DNA of 64,000 nt from Craterostigma plantagineum (Eukaryota > Streptophyta > Magnoliopsida > Lamiales > Linderniaceae), in the NCBI GenBank assembly GCA_027422505.1, contig JAPQWV010001598.1, positions 16,362 through 80,361 on the forward strand. The letters are read 5' to 3'. Below are positions 11,160 through 25,045 of the stretch, piece by piece (the stretch's first letter is position 1; every line of letters starts with the position of its first letter). Under the pieces are notes generated by a model. It searched no databases. It was not told the origin of the DNA and saw only the letters and a list, made by a program, of their open reading frames with translations. A program made the translations under genes and the position numbers.

Positions 11160-14100
11160 TAAATTAATATGTTACCAAACTTTTTAGCTACCTGCAAATA
11201 CATCTTCGCTTAAATTTATTGTCTTTGATGCCTTACTTATGCCACCTCTAGTCAAATGAAATATCCGGTCAAACAAATCAGGATGACCATAGTGGAACCT
11301 CACCCTGCGTAAATCAAAATAAATTAGAAATTTTCTGTTATATCAAATGAATGCATTAGAAACAACATACATTAATGAAACTACCTGAGAGGATTTGCTA
11401 GAAGTCTTTGTCCGATTGTCACAAAGCTAGTCTCCTGATAGGACATGAACCATGCCAGCGAAGAAACGCTGTGAATGCAATTAAAAGTTATCTTGTCATG
11501 AAGGCATCTTTTAATAATCAAGTAATCTGTTTCATGCATTGTTTATTTCCTTTTTGGTTGTTCTCAGACAAACAATTTGATTACAAATATGTATGTAACT
11601 GAGCTCAACTATTACATGTGAACATTTTTTGGACTTCTTCAGGAACTGAAAAGAAACTGAGCTGCTAACTATTTGATGATTCAAACACGTTCAGTGTTGT
11701 TTGAAGAACTTTTCTCTTTTATATTTAATTTTGAGGGTGTGAAATTTTTTCCATCTAACCTTCCTGTAAATATGTGCTCCCTCATGCCAATGATAGTAGG
11801 CGGATTCCTTCGTCTTGGCCGTACGAATTCTTGCAATAGGTTTCTAACCTTGAGAGCCTCCTCGAGATAACTTTCCTGTAAGATAACTCTTGCAATACTA
11901 TATTGTTGGAACTAATATTTGACCATAATAAAAGATGAAAGTTCATAGCAACAGAGAGTACTTGGTTCATATCTATAGCTTGAAGAGCTTCACCACGAGT
12001 GAAAATTATCGCATGATTTTGATTCTCAGGCTTTCCTTCTCCAATATTTGGTGGTCCCGGGAGTTTTACACGGTAGATCTCCTACAATTTAAGAGGTTCA
12101 AAACCATGAAAGTACAATTTCAAGATGAAGTTTACTCTTCAAAAAACATTTTATAATGCAAAATACTCTGCATGTATCCTCATATTTATCGATAGTTATG
12201 TTACCTGATCAAAACCATTTACAGCTCTGACTAAGATAGAAGAATATACTTTCTTTGTTGCACCATCCACAATCTCTTCTTTCTCCTCAACATAAGCAAC
12301 ACGCAAAGCTCGATACCTGACAAATATTCCAATCAACAATACCTTCTCGAACTTTGCAAGGGGACTGTTAACGTATTTTATGTTTTAAGACATCACCTTA
12401 TCATTAAATCAAGTATGTCTTGAGCCTGGGGGTCTCCAGATGCTTTCTGTGATCCATATATTTGACACGAAACAACGTGACTGAACTTTGTATCCACTAA
12501 TGCATCAAGCTGTGCTGATAGTGTATCATCCGCTCTATCAATAGCATCGTAATTTTGAAGTATATCTGGCAATAAGTAGCATGACATGACTTTGTTTCTT
12601 GATAATAGAGAACACTCCACTCTTGATATGTAATAACGGTTAGAGTTATTGATGAGACAAACCATCATCCTCGGCCATGTCTAGAAAAGCTTGCAATTTC
12701 AGGGCTTTTCTGTAGTACATCATTCCTCTAACTGTAATAAAGATGTAAAAAATGACGGTCACATTAATGCTAAGCTAGAACAATTTTCTACTCACAAAAA
12801 ATCATTTTCTCCTGCTACGGTACGTATTTAATAGATGTCTGAATAGTTCTAAAAGTTACCGGTTCTACTAAGAGTTTGTCCTCTAAATGAAGCCCAATCT
12901 CTTAGATCTTCCTCATCAATGCCATCTAAGTTTTCACTTCCCATCCGTTCCAAAAAGTTTTCCCAATCATCTAAAGAACAAATCACTTTAATGAGGTCCT
13001 AAAGGACATTTAAACTATTGTTTAAAATGAACAAAAACCTGGAAATATTTTTTGCATATAAAAGCTAATGGAAACCCCTTCTTTGTTTGAATGAAGCTCG
13101 TTCGTTGAGAACTTGACTTCTTCCATGTAATGAGGAGTCAAAACACTGGAAAAACAAATGAATCAGCCAAATCCAAATTGCATCATCACAATGGCACAAT
13201 CAGGCAATCTATAAGAGATGGTTCATTACTTGAATTATTTTAACCGCCAAGAATATATGCTTTGTGATTGTAAGATAGAGTTTTGAGAACAGAGAAGGGT
13301 GAGAAACAAAGCTAGGAATCAAGAGTGCACCTGAATGAAAACATGTTGCGCACTTTTGGAGCTTTAGGCATATTCATAAAGAGAGAAGTAGCAAAAAACG
13401 ATATCCGCCTTCGAGCTTCAAGGTTTGAAGGGATATACATTGCTTTATCTTTGACAGTAAGCAGCAAATGAAAACGCTTGATCTGTCACCAGAAAACGTG
13501 ACCAGTTACAGAAAATTTCATTAAGATATCAATAAATATTTCTCATTAGTAAACTCAAAAGCATGTACCTTCTCCATCAAAGGGCCAAATTCTGGTAGTG
13601 GGAAGTGAATGGAATGCTTTGAAGCAAATAGCTCTGGCTCGAAGTAGCTGAAGAACTCAGTGTTCTCTCCTTCCATTTGTTGACATGCATGGAGCAAATG
13701 AAGTGCTCTTATGCATAAAAACATGTAAAGTACCTTCAGTTAGTGAAAAGGTCATGGCTATCACATAAATGTTGCAAAGAAAAATTAGCATAGTATACTT
13801 GAGTGATTAGGAATTGAAGTAACCTGGAACCATTCACGAGCATATCATTTGTTACAAGCTCGAAGATATCTTGTAGTGTCTTAACAACTTTGTGAAAGTG
13901 ATATTCATTACCCTCAATCTGTAAGTGCAGTATGACATTGGATATCATAAGAAAAGATATAGAGCTTAATTTATTCCTTAAAACATTAAGATTACCAGAA
14001 GCTCGACCAATTCACTACATTTAGCATGCAAAGTTGGCAGTTCGCTCATTCGTATGTCCTTGAGGACTGAAAATTTTTTAATTGATTCCTCGATTTCATC

Positions 14101-17100
14101 CACCACACCAGATATGATTCTGGAAAACAGCAAAAGTTGAAAAGGTTGAAAATAATTAAAAAAAAAACACACATCGACGAATTCTCTATATATAACAAAA
14201 AAAAACTTTCAAAATTGAGGATTCCCATATACCTTCTCTCCATGTCACCAACAACAAGGATATCTAGTATGTACTTGAGTGATTCATAACATTCTACGAT
14301 CACCATGTACATGTACACGTCCTTTCTTATCTTTTCAAGAGTTTTTCATATTTTCCAACAAAGTCTCTCGCTATGCTAATTGCTGTAGACAACTGCAAAT
14401 GAAAGAAGATGATGTTCAAGCTCTGCTGACAAAAAAGGATTGGCTTTGTACCCACAAACATGTTACCTTGTTTGCCACTAGAAACACAGGCCATCGAACA
14501 AGACCAGACAGTAATTCAGACGAGACCGGCATTTTCATTAGATCCATTTCCCTATTCAAAAGACAGTTAATAAAACGGTAATACGAGGATATTATTTGGT
14601 CCAAGCCAACAAAATAACCAAATACAAAGCATAAATCACCCGTTGCTTATGATATCCTCGTCACGAAAGCTACTAATGATTTGGTTCCATACGATGGCAA
14701 ACCTCAGATATCCACCCTTCTTGTTCTCGAGAGCCTGAAACCAGCCTCGGTTAACACAGAAGTGGAAAAGCACAAATACTCTCGAAGCTAGATTTGCATA
14801 AAAGTATTTTAGCTGTAATATATATCCGAGATGAAGGATATTCTTATCACATCCTAACAATTCAAACACACACAAATTCAGTTCAAGTAGAAGCACTTGG
14901 GACGGCAAACCTTTAAAAATCCAGGTTGGCAAAACCACTGTACGATTCCTTTACTGTCTTTTGTTTGAGGTGGAACAAGGCAATCGTTGAATGCTGACGG
15001 CAATGCGTCAAATTTACTTTTCAGCATTCCTTGTGTACGGATCTAATTGGAAGATAGGTAAGGATAAAATGATTCAGTGATATCCATAATTTATTCAACG
15101 AATGAGGATAAAACTAAATTGAATAAGGCTGGCTTACTTCACCAAGATGGTGAATAATCCCATAAATTCCACCAAAGACAGAGCAGTAAACAGAATACCA
15201 TATTTGTGCATCCATTAAGTACACCTGCAAGATTGAAAGTCTCACATTATTCTCTTCACATAGCCTTCGCTGAAGCTGAATTTCTGATTAAAATAAATCT
15301 GCAATTGTTAAAGTACTTCATGGATTTAGTTACTTACAAGGATAATCGGAGACCAAATAGCTACGATAGCACCAACATTGCTCTTGACTGATGATAGAGG
15401 ATATAATCAGTTTATCGACTGATAATCCCAAAATGTACAACTGGAGATCATATAAGTATCGCAGAGTGTTACCTCTAGGGAAAAGTTCATGCCATTCATA
15501 GTTTTTAACTCCGATTCTCATAATCTGTCTCGTTGGTTCCATAAGTGGTTTAATCTGGTGAACCATCAAAGATAAGTATATGCATGCACTAGCTTATATC
15601 AAAGAACCTCAATAAATATTTTTTTATCCAAGAAACCAACTAATTCAGTTTCATCTTAACAATGCGTAAAACAGGCCTTATTACATAATCTGGCTTAGTA
15701 AAATAAGAGAAAGCATAACTATGAAGCTCATACACAGTAGGAACAAGAAATGGATCATCCTCCACTGTCAGAGTGTGCTACTATGTGTATATGCTTAAAA
15801 AAATATTAAAAAAAAAACATATAGGAAAGGTAATTACCTCAAAGATGTAGCTAAATGAAAATTTGCTTAGGAATAACAGCGTCCAAAACAAAGTGTACCT
15901 GACACAAAACAAAGGAAACAGCCGTAAGGGAGCAAACTTCGGAAAACATTACAGATGAACGGAGGAGAGATCTAGAAAATACTTCAGGAGAGAGACTTGT
16001 GTCTCTTGCATTCCTCTTCCAACATATAATTTTGGCTACAAAACATCGATAACAAAATGTTAACCAAAACCAATTAGAAAGGCAGAACGATCTGGACGAG
16101 TACAAGAATCCTAATATATCCACGTACGATATAGTACTCGATTATTTAATACCGTAAGGGAGCTCGTAAAAGATTTCAAGCAATAGAATCAAACATAATA
16201 ACTAAACGAATTTCAGTATCATGTCTATTTTCAAATTATACAGATCAACTTTCTGTACTAGAATTCTGCACACTTAATGACCAGAGAAGCACATATTCCA
16301 ATTGAGATGGCACATATCTCAATGAATAAAGATGCCTTCAAAGAATTACATTTACTGAAATCAACATACCTGTGTCCACCAAGACAAGATCGAACATAAT
16401 CGTGTATTGGATGTCTCCACATATTTTCTAACAGAAGGCACAAGAAAAAGCACCATGTTGACTGCATTACTAGTCAAGTAAATCGCAACCGCTACCATGT
16501 AAGGAGAGTAACACCACTCCCCAAGCCAGCCTCCATCGTCTGTTGAATAACATGTGTATTTTCTTCTAGACTTCGAATAAAAGATAGGGAGAAGAATCGT
16601 CCATATCATGGCCCATAATATCTTTGCAGTGTTTCTGATACGGTGACTAGAGTCCATCGTAATTCTAGCTTTCCATGTGAAGACGATATCGAGAATAGCT
16701 GCAAAACATGTAAGCTTCGTTAAGAAAGGTCCAGTCATTTGCTAGTTGTGGGTCACTAGTTCAGTTATTTGAGTGGAGAACTAGATAAAAATTGCCTATT
16801 GTAGCATTACACAGAAACATTTTCCATTTGAAAATCCAAGAAACAAGTTTGATGGGTTTTACCAAAGCTCAAGGTTTGGACTTAAACTCGAACCATATGT
16901 ATAACTAACAATCATATCATTTATTCTTGTTTATAGGCAGAATTCGCAACCTCGGGTGTCACAACTAGATGAAAATTCAATTTGACATGCAATAATAAAA
17001 TGGCACACCTGTGAACAGTTTGAGAACAGCAGAAGTGATGAATATGCTCATGACATCCTCAAGTGCTTCTGCCTCAAAAACTTGCAGAGGAGATTCCACA

Positions 17101-20100
17101 TCATGTGATGCCATAATTATCATCGCCTACAGAAAACTACGTCTAGTGATGCTCAAGAAATCAAATTATGAGAAGGAAAAAAAAACTAAGCTGTCTTAGA
17201 ATACCTGAAGGGATAAAATAAGGAAGCTCCACATTCTATCAAAGCTTCTGAAAATCTGCCAAAAGGAACGAATCTCGACAAAATTCGTCTTCCCTAACCA
17301 CTTGGGCTCTTGCAAATCCTCCACAGTAGCCTAGGAAACACCCTAACATAACTTGTTTGAACATATTTTCATATTTCTTTAATATACTACAAGAGCTTAA
17401 AAGCACATGCTCCTACTATGGTTCAAAGATAATTGAGTAGTTCTCTTACCCCCATTTCCTCGTCTTCCTTTTGATCGCTTCTGGCTTCACGAGTTTTGAC
17501 TGACTTACGAGCCTTCTTTTTTCTTCCACCATCTGCAGGGCTTACACAAAAGAAGTCATGATCGAGGCGCATAGGCCAACCTATCTGAAAGCACTCCAGA
17601 GACCTAAAATTCAAGAAACAAAAAAATCATAATTCTAAAAAAAAATCAGATTGTGTAAATAATTCCTCGTCGAGTATTCATCTTACCAGAAATACTCATT
17701 TAAGTCATCATAATTCCTCCATGTCGAATGATCAGAAGTTCCATTTTTTAGAGATTCCTTTGTGTAAAATGTTGGGAAAGTTAGCAGTATGCTTTACAGG
17801 ACTGCGCACAAGCAATCAAGTTTAAGTTTAAATACCTCAAGAATAACATTATATATTGGAGAAACAACATTTCTTAAAAAAGATTCGGATCCTCCTCCAT
17901 ATGCCGGCATGACACTCTCTCCAGTTATCAAACTCACCGCACCAGTTAACATGCCATGCAATTCACCTGCCATCTGTACCACACAGAGGAAGATAACTAT
18001 ATACATATTGTTTCTACTGACACAAAAAGTAGTGAAGTGTTTCCTCTGCATATGGCAACTTTGATACTTGATAATAGTCGTTCTTGTTCTTTTTTATTTC
18101 CATCATGACCAGATATATGAATTTTGCACTTGGATTGCTTTTCCCCATAACAATAGGACTGTTATTTTACATTGCATGAAAAGGTAAAATGTGGACTTAC
18201 ATGGTGAAAAATGTAACAGAGACATTCAGGCATAAATCTTAAGTTTGCCGCTTCGCCCCATATCAAAAGATAAAGAGCTATATAGAGGAGTTTATACCGC
18301 TGAGCTTCCTGTTTTAAATATGGTAACCTGGTAAGAAAAAACGAGGCATATATATATATAGCAAGCTATCCAGAAATTTTTAACCGTGGTAATGTTTAAT
18401 AAAAAGACTTAGCCATTTCACATTCCATAAACAGAAAGAAAAATCATATATGCTCAATAACCCCATATAAACATAGTTGCTCAAAGTTATACACATTGAG
18501 CAGTATCAAACTTAACTCACCGGATATTGCTTCTTCTGTCAAGAAACTTACACCATTCAGTGTGATTTTTGAAGAACTTCTTCATTAGGTTATCCACAGC
18601 ACCATCCACCAACTAATATGTTTTACAGCATTTTCCGGTAGATTAGAGAAATTATATGAATATGATATTTTACATAGACTTGCAACTTGTAGCAATAAAG
18701 AATACCTTCTGTTCCTTTTTCTGAGCTTGTCGTATGTGGGTATTGGCAAGTAGAAGAATCAAATGTTCCCTCTGGCTCGTAACATTTCCTTTCTAACAAA
18801 AGTTGACAGAAACAATTATGGACATAGAATGCAAATTTGATACATGTTGCCGATCATTTTGCTTCGCTAAATGAAAGGTTCCTAGAACCAAAAAATAAGA
18901 GTAGAAGATCAAATCACTAAACTTAGGAAACATTAAGCAATCAAACAATCACCTGAAATCCAAAACTCAACTGAAGCCAGTCGAACAAATCCAAATGTGG
19001 CACCCGCCTTTTATAGTCCTCCAACAGAGGCAATCCACGAACGTTACGGACCGCAGCAATTGCAACTTTTATCTGAAACATTACAAATTAATCAGTGAAT
19101 GTGTGATGCAAAAGGAACTAATGGAAGTATAGAGATGAGCCGCATTGAATATTATGTCTCATGGAACTATTGAATTTGCATGAAATTTCTTCACGACATG
19201 TGAGGTACATTCATAAAAAAAAAAAAAAAAAAAAGAACCTCAGGAAGCTGCATTATGGCATGATGTACACCTCCTTGATCAAGGGGAAGAACGTTATAAG
19301 GAACAAAAAACTCAGATCTCGAACCATCAGCATCGGCAAGGGCCTACTTCGAATAAAGAGCTTACAGTCAAATCTTAGGGAAAATCAGCATTGTATGTAA
19401 ATTTAAGTCGCCAATACTTTCTAGCAGAAAATGAAAAGTAGAATTAAAAACCTGAGAACCCGCAGCAGAAGTAACTGAGTTTAGTACTTCAAATAATACA
19501 GATGCAATGGCACGTGCCTTGATCAGTTTTTCTCTGAGAAGAAGGAGCCAATATCAGTGCCCAAGCTATTACTGTATATTCAATCAGATTTGTTACCTAG
19601 TCTCAAGAGTGTATTCACCACCATGTTTGATGATGTACTCTTTATACTGCCGATAGACTCGCCTCAGTTCACTCAAGTCACTCTTTTCCTTCCTTTTCCT
19701 TATGGTTACTTCTTCATCCTAGGAATTAAACAGGCATTGTAAAACAAGAATCATAGCATGGGACAGATTACAGAACTCGTAGGGAAATACTGAACGCAAT
19801 ACATTAATGGGGCGACACTACAGCTATTTCTAAATTAGTTTTAACAAGGAACCCTTCAATTTTCACAAGGTGAAGAGGAGTTGAAAGCTATATTTCCTCT
19901 TCACTTCTTCCCTATATCATCTTCTTCAGTGTTTTTGGATCGAAAAATTGTACCTGCTCCAGCCGCTGTAGAAGCGATGTTTTGAACTGACGCACCCCTC
20001 GACCACTTGAGTTCCTGTCCAAGTTATGAGCTACTACAAAAGCATGAAATCGACCTAGAAAGAACACTTCACTAGTAAGTCCCAAATCATTTGCTACAGA

Positions 20101-20781
20101 GTGAAAATGGAGATAAATATATACGATCATTGGATGTTATTACGTAAAGAGTCGCCAACTGTAGGATGGAAAGAAACAACAAAGCGGTGAATTTCACCAA
20201 AAGACAACAAAACTCCTCAGCCAAGAGCATCCTCGCACAGACAAAATTGGAGGCTCAAATTCAATTTGTGGGTTCAAATTACCGAATCGAACTACGAATC
20301 ACCTTTTTTTCATCTCAACGGTCAAGACAACGCCGCAATTACTCATTAAAATCTTGGGTGGCCCAAAATCAAAAAGACACTACGATTTTCACTAACTGAG
20401 TTCCACTCACTCGACTACCAACATCACACTACATAAAATCAACATGGGCTCGATTAAGCTGAAGCAGCAAGCAACATGGACTACTCTCATCACCCTTTAG
20501 CAGCTAATAAAACGACAGAAAGCCAACAACAACTCACATAAATAAGCAATTCGAGGCTCGTCGGCTTCAACCTGATTCGCCACACGAAGAAACCTCTGAA
20601 TCTCAGAAACCAAAGTAACCGGCAATTTCTCGCTGTCAAACGGCTCTGGGACATGCTCACGCCCAAGAGTGAGCTGCCTTATGAAGGGCCTTCTATCAGC
20701 TGTGGTATACGCCGGCGCTCTATTACTTGTACTGGCGATGTTCTGGTCGTCGGCAACGACGATCTCCGACGATGACGACAT
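9314..20781 (-). CDS. CALS8: Callose synthase, CalS8/GSL4 type (1,3-beta-glucan synthase)
   Basis: A very long gene of about 40 short exons. The start is the Met at 20781 ([12 protein letters not shown]) and the stop is at 9314. The N-terminus (exon 1, 20538-20781; exon 2, 19954-20054) contains [20 protein letters not shown] and [16 protein letters not shown]; the exon near 19590-19730 contains [15 protein letters not shown]. These fit CalS8 better than other callose synthases. Membrane segments lie around 15.8-16.7 kb and 9.3-10.8 kb, flanking the cytosolic catalytic loop. That loop includes [20 protein letters not shown] (11960-12080), [20 protein letters not shown] (11190-11270) and [20 protein letters not shown] (10930-11040). 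The last exon is 9314-9547. The enzyme polymerises UDP-glucose into callose at the plasma membrane, for example at plasmodesmata or in cell walls. Not every internal exon boundary was mapped. The family is certain and the CalS8 assignment is well supported. Confidence 0.93.
11122..11153. repeat. (TA)n microsatellite in a callose synthase intron
   Basis: About 16 uninterrupted TA units lie in the intron between the RGGISK exon and the exon carrying the QVGKGRD motif. Confidence 0.9.
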
Positions 20782-20856
20782 TCCGTCGGCAAATGCGAAA
20801 ATCCCGGGAGTGAAGAACGAGCGCGACAACAGTGAGATTGCATGGGGAAAAGAGTG

Positions 20857-20864
20857 TATATATA
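20857..20864 (-). promoter_or_regulatory. Candidate TATA box of the callose synthase gene
   Basis: On the minus strand a TATATATA core (context ACTATATATACAC) lies about 76-83 bases upstream of the start codon at 20781. This leaves room for a start site near 20830 and a short leader. Placement only; no transcript evidence. Confidence 0.4.
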
Positions 20865-22060
20865 GTGGAATCTTAGGTGGATATGCATGGTTGTTTCTCT
20901 CTTGTGGTTTGCTTTTTGGCTGTGGAGTGCGCAATCTTTTCTTTTCTTTTTTGTTTTTCGCTTTTGCTTTTGCGATGAAATCATGAAATTTCTGTGTCGT
21001 TGTGAGAGAGGTGAGGAATGCTCCTTTTGTAATTAATTGTAAATAAAAAAGGATGTTTTAATCTAATTATGAAAAAACATGTGATCTTTATTTATATCAA
21101 CGCTATTCTTCCATTTGATGTACAATTGCGTCAATTACGTGTCAGGTTAAGCGAGTTAACGATACTGAGAAAATTTTGAAAAAGAGGAGTCAAAAAGTAT
21201 AAATTAAGTGGACCAAGGAGTTTGTTCACCACGTTAAGGTATGACTATAGTGTTTTTTATTATTTTATTTTTCTTCCTTAGTACATAAGCTTCTCAGAAC
21301 CTAGTCTCTATTAGGAATTAAACACTGTATTCAAGTATACTTAATAAAGGTCTTTGAAAGCTTTGCTGTAAAGAACCCCTCCTTATATGATTATTTTCAT
21401 TTCATATCCCTTTTCCAAATTAATATATGGTAAGTTATATAGTATAGACTGGCTAATCTCCAGTGGAAATGGAAAGCAATCACTTTATGTGGCTGTTTAC
21501 TTTGTTAATTAGTGCTGCTTTGTGGGTGGAGGGACATTATAAATCGACTTTATTATTGCAAAAAAAAGATCATGAAAGCTCAAATGGTTGCATCTTTCTT
21601 TATGTAACATAATACGTGTAAGGAATGCAGCGTAATAGGTGTGAGGAAATTATTTATTAATTATTCACAATTCATTTTATAAATAGCATGCATGCCGCAC
21701 GGGCACGACTACGAGTAACGATTGCTTTACTACATAAAACATTCATTTGATTCGCTAGTTATTACAATCTGCATAAGCTTAGCTTAAATAAATGGCAATG
21801 ATTTTTGCACATACCCATTTAAATATATTTCCAGTTTCGGTCTATAATTTAAATCTCCAAACTTCTCTATTCGCCGGAGAATGGGGCCGGAGATTGGCTT
21901 ATGGTTTACGTGTCAGGGCAATTGGAGCAAGTGGGTAAATACAGCTTAATTAGAAGACGTAGTGGAACAGAAAATATTTTAATTTTTCTATAAATACGAT
22001 TATATATATGCACAGTCACACATTCGATGTGTATACAATCAACCATTAGTCTACTGATAT

Positions 22061-22606
22061 AAGAGCATTTCCAACGCAGCACATAAAAATACAGGTAATA
22101 TTACACAATAATACAGTTGCTACAGTGTTTTTACTCCAACCCATAAACTCTATTTTCTACACTAGTTTTCACTTCAACCCATGAACTCTATTTTTACACT
22201 AAAAATCAAATTCCTATATATTACTATCATAAATGACTTATTAAACTTTATTATATAAAATTAAAAAGTCAATGTATTATAATTATTAATATTTAAAAAT
22301 TACATAAAATTAGCATATTATTTAAGTTTAATTTTATTATATAAATAAAATTATATTGTTTTTACTTTTATTTGTATTATAATAGTGTATCAAATATTTA
22401 AATATAATAAAATATGTATTATTAAGTAAATATAATAACTAGAAATTGAAACTCTATTTTTGTGTTAAAAATTGTGCGTACTCTAGATGTAGAGTTTCTC
22501 TGCTGATCAACACAATATTTGTGTTAAACATAGAGTCTCATTGGAGTAGAATCGTACTTTATTTTTGTGTTTACACAAAAATAAAGTACCCCTTGGAGAT
22601 GCTGTA
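22061..22606. mobile_element. MITE-like element with imperfect terminal inverted repeats
   Basis: The left end reads AGAGCATTTCCAACG and the reverse complement of the right end reads ACAGCATCTCCAAGG, matching at 11 of 15 positions. The roughly 545-base interior is very AT-rich and has no coding frame. It contains repeats of ACTCTATTTTT, and near the right end a perfect 17-base inverted repeat with a 2-base loop (22554-22589). Ends of the AGAGCATCTCCAA type are common on small non-autonomous plant elements. A target-site duplication was not resolved, so the class is not assigned. Confidence 0.5.
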
Positions 22607-23460
22607 CTCGAATCTTTTGTTGGCTTGCTCATGTTTGTCAAACAAAGTCGATTTATGGACCCGATATTGAAGAACCGAAAACTCCGGTTAAGAAAAGAAA
22701 AGATTTCGGTTCGATTATCGATATGAACCTATTTGGATCCGAATCCAACATCTGAACCGAACTGATTCCAATTGAATAAATGAAAAATAAAATTAGTCAA
22801 ACATCGAAACGGTTCTGTTCTAATGCCTGAGGATCGGATCCCACTACAGTACTACTACAATAATGGCTACCATATATATCAATCAATCAATTATTCTTGT
22901 CATTACATTAAGTTTGACATCAACATGACACCACGCGCAAATAAATAGTTCTTTCATTTTCCTTTTTATAGCTTTTTTATCTCTTAATTTTTTTTTGGGT
23001 CAACCTCAACCCCACCTAGTCTGCGCTTCATTATGTCTTAATTCGATTGAAAAAAACATTGTTTCTAAATATTGGTTACGAGACAACGTCGACTTACAAG
23101 TGGACTAATCTCTTGATCTACATGCATTGTGTTAAATCTACAATACACAACTTTTCATCTTATTTCATATGAAAGTGAAAGTTTCAAGTTGGCTATGATC
23201 TAGAAATTCTAATATTTGGTGTTCTTGAATACGTTGGTATTCTACAGTTTTCTATCAACTATTCAATGATATAATAATTTGCAGCAACGACACATGAAAA
23301 AAAATGAAAATTCTCTTGTTGAACTAAGTAAATAATGTAAGAGATGATATGATACAACGCACTTGCAATAAAAACCATCCTTTGCTCTTTAATTTAACAC
23401 AATCAAACTAAATATATTCAGAATATCAAATCAATTGATTACGGTGGACCCCATACGGCG

Positions 23461-24039
23461 TTACCTATCTCTTCCACCCATATGATAACCCGTGCCCGGC
23501 CCGACCTTACCCGACCCGTAGCCGTAAACAGTTCCCCCGCCGCCGCCACCCTGATGGCCCATCATAACATTACCGTACATCCCGCCGTCGTAAACACTCC
23601 CACTCGTCCCCATATTAACGATGCTGCCATCGCCGCCGCCTCCGCCGCCGCCGCTGAGGTCTCTGTCTCCCCTCCCCGCCATGGCGCTCTTCTCGCCTTC
23701 CAAATCCCTAAACCTCTGAAGGTAGACCTTCAGCGGCTCGACGTACTCCTCGAACCCTAGCGTCGTCATCGCCCACAGCAGATCGTCGCCGTTGATCGTC
23801 TTCCTCTTCTCTCGCTGGCACTTGTCCGACGCCTCGCCGGTGATGAAGCTGATGAACTCGGAGACGCACTCCTGGACCGTCTCCTTCGCGTCCTTCGAGA
23901 TCTTCGCGTTCGCCGGCAGCGCCTTCTTCATAATCCTGCTGACGTTCGCGATCGGCAGGAATCGGTCCTGCTCCCGCGGCGAGCTCGCGCTGCCGTCGCG
24001 GTGACCTCCTCCGCCGGATTCGTTGTCCGAATCCGCCAT
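23461..24039 (-). CDS. NF-YB: NF-YB (HAP3/CBF-A) transcription factor subunit, non-LEC1 type
   Basis: Intronless, 192 codons. Residues 23-114 form the conserved histone-fold core, from [20 protein letters not shown] through [20 protein letters not shown] to [20 protein letters not shown] and [12 protein letters not shown]. This B subunit dimerises with NF-YC, and the pair recruits NF-YA to bind CCAAT boxes. The residue after ISK is Asp-Ala-Lys, with Lys at the position where LEC1-type proteins carry Asp, so this is the general (non-embryonic) class. The C-terminal tail is strongly Gly-rich ([16 protein letters not shown]), as in NFYB2/NFYB3-like members; the exact paralogue is uncertain. The reading frame is GC-rich compared with its flanks. 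The upstream neighbour, the L7Ae-like gene, diverges from it. Confidence 0.95.
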   Translation of the reverse strand: MADSDNESGGGGHRDGSASSPREQDRFLPIANVSRIMKKALPANAKISKDAKETVQECVSEFISFITGEASDKCQREKRKTINGDDLLWAMTTLGFEEYVEPLKVYLQRFRDLEGEKSAMAGRGDRDLSGGGGGGGDGSIVNMGTSGSVYDGGMYGNVMMGHQGGGGGGTVYGYGSGKVGPGTGYHMGGRDR

Positions 24040-25045
24040 GGATACGGTTGCTCGACCTTTCTACGCTGTCGATTGGAGCTTTCTCAGGCAACGCTCCGAA
24101 GAAGACGATCGCCGTAAAAAAAGGAGAAATTACACAGCTGAAAAATGAAATTAACAAGGACTGGCAGAATACAGACTACAATCAAAGCTCCGTCAGAGAA
24201 TCTCTGACGCCGACGATGATAACGAAATCGGAGTTCGCCGGAAAAAAGAAAAGAGGGGGAGAAAAAGAAATCGGCGGAAGATTTTTTATCTTTTTCAAGC
24301 GAAGAGAAGAGATGAGATTTTAGCACTAAGCGAGTGGTGAGAGTGTTTGGTTCGTCGGATCAAATGCTATAATAAGGAGATCGCATGAGACACGTGGAAG
24401 ACGCTTGGCCTTGTCATGTAGATAGGCCTTCCTTTGCTGAAATTCGATCCTGACCGTCGAATGAAAGCCATGGAGAAATCTCATCCGTCGATACGCGCAT
24501 CTCATAACGTGGTGGGCTGTGAGTTGCTGGTTATTCCCCAATGGAGATTAGTATAGTGGCTTTTGTGGGCCATTCTCGTCTTTTTCAACTTTTAATTATT
24601 TTTTTACGAAGCGATGTTTTCATTATTATTAAATTTCTTTCGATTTCTGGTACTATTTAAGCCATATTATTGGGAAGAAAGAACGAATTGCTATTCGCTA
24701 TGGCATCATTATGGAAGGATGACATGCGTAGTATATTAATCGAGTAGTTGTTAGCTTTCTCATGTTATTGTTTTTTGTGTTTTAAGGAAATTGCTTGATT
24801 GCACATTTGATGTACCATTAATTTATTATTACATTTGGAAATGAACACTAGGCTTTGTATTGGGCCACCTAATCGGTATAATTGGACCTCTATTTTTCAT
24901 CTTTTTCCAAAACAAAATGTTGGGCTTAGTATTAGGCCATAGAATATCGTATAATTGGGTCCGTAGGTAGGAAATAGCTCTACTTCCGAAGAAAGGAGCT
25001 GTGCACAATTTTCTGCTTGAAGAAAACGCAGCCATTGGAGGATCA
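24040..25045. other. Divergent upstream region of NF-YB and the p38-like gene
   Basis: About 1 kb between divergent genes. The first 280 bases beside NF-YB are purine-rich on the + strand and fit an NF-YB 5' leader. Near 24837-24960 a short phrase (AGGCTTTGTATTGGGCCA, then GGCTTAGTATTAGGCCATAG) appears twice about 80 bases apart, a small diverged direct repeat. No gene is seen. Confidence 0.5.

Larger units (their letters stand above)
20782..23460. other. Gene-free stretch between callose synthase and NF-YB
   Basis: About 2.7 kb without a recognisable gene. It holds the callose synthase promoter on the left and the NF-YB 3' flank on the right. A MITE-like element lies at about 22061-22606. 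The rest is AT-rich with only short, random open frames. Confidence 0.55.

Noticed and set aside
20669..20986. A + strand frame of 105 codons with a hydrophobic C-terminus
   Set aside because: It overlaps the first callose synthase exon and its leader on the opposite strand and has no recognisable motif.
23461..24039. LEC1-type identity for the NF-YB gene
   Set aside because: The LEC1-specific Asp is replaced by Lys and the tail is Gly-rich.
23708..24157. A minus-strand frame of 149 codons, Arg-rich
   Set aside because: It is a shifted shadow of the GC-rich NF-YB gene.
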